Source: Hyphomicrobiales bacterium
Lineage (GTDB): Bacteria > Pseudomonadota > Alphaproteobacteria > Rhizobiales > Beijerinckiaceae
Direction of reading: 5' to 3'
Assembly (NCBI GenBank): GCA_025363375.1
Contig: JANYDZ010000666.1
Span: forward strand, 1 to 7,165
Length of the DNA: 7,165 nucleotides
Position 1 is the stretch's first letter; the number at the start of each line of letters is the position of its first letter. The notes under the pieces are model-generated. The model had not been told where the DNA came from and did no database searches. It saw nothing but the letters and a program-made list of their open reading frames with translations. The position numbers were made by a program, and so were the translations under genes. Positions 6,111 to 7,165 of the stretch are shown piece by piece.

Positions 6111-6146
6111 AAAACCTACTTCATTTCCAAAACCTACTTCATTGCA
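6111..6146. repeat. 18-bp tandem duplication across the stop codon of the right-hand Bug-like gene
   Basis: Two adjacent 18-bp units, 6111-6128 and 6129-6146, share their first 15 bases exactly (AAAACCTACTTCATT) and differ in the last three. On the minus strand the unit contains ATGAAGTAG, so the gene's last two sense codons and its stop are copied in frame. Read-through of the first TAG would add only five residues, VLEMK, before an identical TAG. Confidence 0.9.
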
Positions 6147-7141
6147 TTGATCTTCTTCACGACATCAATGACCTCGGGCGGCGTCTCGTAAAGGCGATTG
6201 ACGAGCCGCGTCATCGTCTCGCCTTTCACCAGTTCAATCTCCATATTTTCCTTGGCGGCCTCCGCCAGCGCCTGCGGATCGATCATCATCGCTTCGAAGG
6301 CGCGGCGCAATTCCTCGACGCGTTCTTCCGGCACGCCGGGCGGCGTCATCAACGGCCACGCCAGCACGGCGTCGGCGGTGAGAAATTCGATCGCGCGTTT
6401 GCCCGTCTGGCTCGCCGGCAAATCCCCGGCGAGCGGCACATCGGCAAAATCCTTGTGCTTTTCCAGAGCGAATTGCGCGAGAAACTTCAATTTCCCGTCC
6501 GCCAGCCAATGCGGCGCGCGTTGGCGAATGGCGCTGATCGCCCAACCGCAGAAGCCATCGACCTCGCGCTTTTCCATCGCCATGGAAATTTCGTTGCCGC
6601 CGGGATAGCCGCTGACCACGCGAAACTTCGTGCCGACAAGTTCATTCAGCGCGTTGGGAAACGTCATCGTCCGCGATCCCGTCCCCGTCGCGCCGAACAC
6701 GACTTCGCGGCGTTTCGCTTCCTCGATCGTGTTGACCGGCGCCTCGCCCCACAGCGCGCACATGAAATGATCGGGCGAGCGCCCGCCAATCCAGGAGAAC
6801 CGACGCGGATCATAGCGCGCTTGCGGGTTGCCCAGCATCGGCTCCAGCACCGTCCCGCCGCCGATCACGCCCAGCGTCGTGCCGTTGCGGGGGGCGCTGT
6901 TGTAAAGCTGCGCCGTCGCCACGAGCGAGCCCGCGCCCGGCAGGTTCTGCACGACGACGGCGGGCTTGCCCGCGATAAAGCGCGGCAGATGACGCGCTGA
7001 AAAGCGCGCTAGCTGGTCGTATCCGCCGCCGGGCGTAAAACCGACGATGATGGTGATGGTTTTGCCTTCGTAGAAATCAGCGGCGCGGGCGGCGGCGGCG
7101 CTGAACAACCCGAGCGACGCAATCGCGGCGCGAACAAACAT
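6134..7141 (-). CDS. Divergent Bug/TctC-like periplasmic substrate-binding protein, paralogue of the gene at 772-1785
   Basis: The gene encodes a 335-residue secreted receptor of the Bug family. The signal peptide is residues 1-20 (SAAAARA/ADF). The N-terminal block GKTITIIVGFTPGGGYDQLA (26-45) holds the PGGxxD ligand-loop motif, followed by NLPGAGS (66-72), the region REVVFGATGTGSRTM (145-159) and GTKFRVVSGYPGGNEI (170-185). The same blocks in the same order occur in the protein at 772-1785, so the two are paralogues and set apart from the canonical Bug protein at 2572-3519. I prefer the ATG at 7139-7141, which has GGGAGA five bases upstream; a GTG at 7157-7159 would add six residues and lacks a visible ribosome site. 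The gene is convergent with the ComEA-like gene, and I see no terminator of its own in the 106-bp gap. Its promoter and any upstream partner lie beyond the right edge. Two cysteines (C128, C198) could form a periplasmic disulfide. Confidence 0.9.
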   Translation of the reverse strand: MFVRAAIASLGLFSAAAARAADFYEGKTITIIVGFTPGGGYDQLARFSARHLPRFIAGKPAVVVQNLPGAGSLVATAQLYNSAPRNGTTLGVIGGGTVLEPMLGNPQARYDPRRFSWIGGRSPDHFMCALWGEAPVNTIEEAKRREVVFGATGTGSRTMTFPNALNELVGTKFRVVSGYPGGNEISMAMEKREVDGFCGWAISAIRQRAPHWLADGKLKFLAQFALEKHKDFADVPLAGDLPASQTGKRAIEFLTADAVLAWPLMTPPGVPEERVEELRRAFEAMMIDPQALAEAAKENMEIELVKGETMTRLVNRLYETPPEVIDVVKKINAMK

Positions 7142-7165
7142 GGCGATCTCCCGCGTCACGCCAGC

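Overview
The window is high-GC DNA with dense, head-to-tail genes, good Shine-Dalgarno sequences and almost no spacer. It carries Bug-type (TctC-like) periplasmic binding proteins and a ComEA-like helix-hairpin-helix protein. Together these suggest a proteobacterium, most likely an alphaproteobacterium. No rRNA, tRNA or lineage marker gene is present, so the assignment is only moderately secure. I see no tRNA, rRNA, CRISPR array, insertion sequence or phage gene.

Layout. Positions 1-5435 hold six genes, all on the minus strand and read from right to left: an ABC transporter ATPase of the nitrate/sulfonate/taurine type (TTG start at 5435), a secreted metallo-beta-lactamase-fold hydrolase, a canonical Bug/TctC-type binding protein, an ABC permease, a divergent Bug-like binding protein, and an NMT1/SsuA-type ABC binding protein that runs off the left edge. 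Spacing is tight (24 nt, a 4-nt ATGA overlap, 4 nt, 68 nt). The exception is the 134-nt spacer after the ATPase gene, which is rich in inverted repeats. Positions 5436-5637 are a divergent intergenic region. Positions 5638-6027 encode, on the plus strand, a small secreted ComEA-like protein followed by a strong intrinsic terminator. Positions 6134-7141 hold, on the minus strand, a second divergent Bug-like protein paralogous to the one at 772-1785. Its upstream region is cut off by the right edge.

How it may work together. The ATPase, permease and NMT1-type binding protein form a complete ABC importer of the SsuABC/TauABC class. Interleaved with them are Bug-type binding proteins, which normally serve the TctA/TctB membrane proteins; no TctA or TctB is in the window. 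A periplasmic metallohydrolase sits in the same gene string. The most interesting reading is a hybrid uptake locus in which several binding proteins, and perhaps a periplasmic hydrolysis step, feed or regulate one ABC permease. The substrate cannot be read from the sequence.
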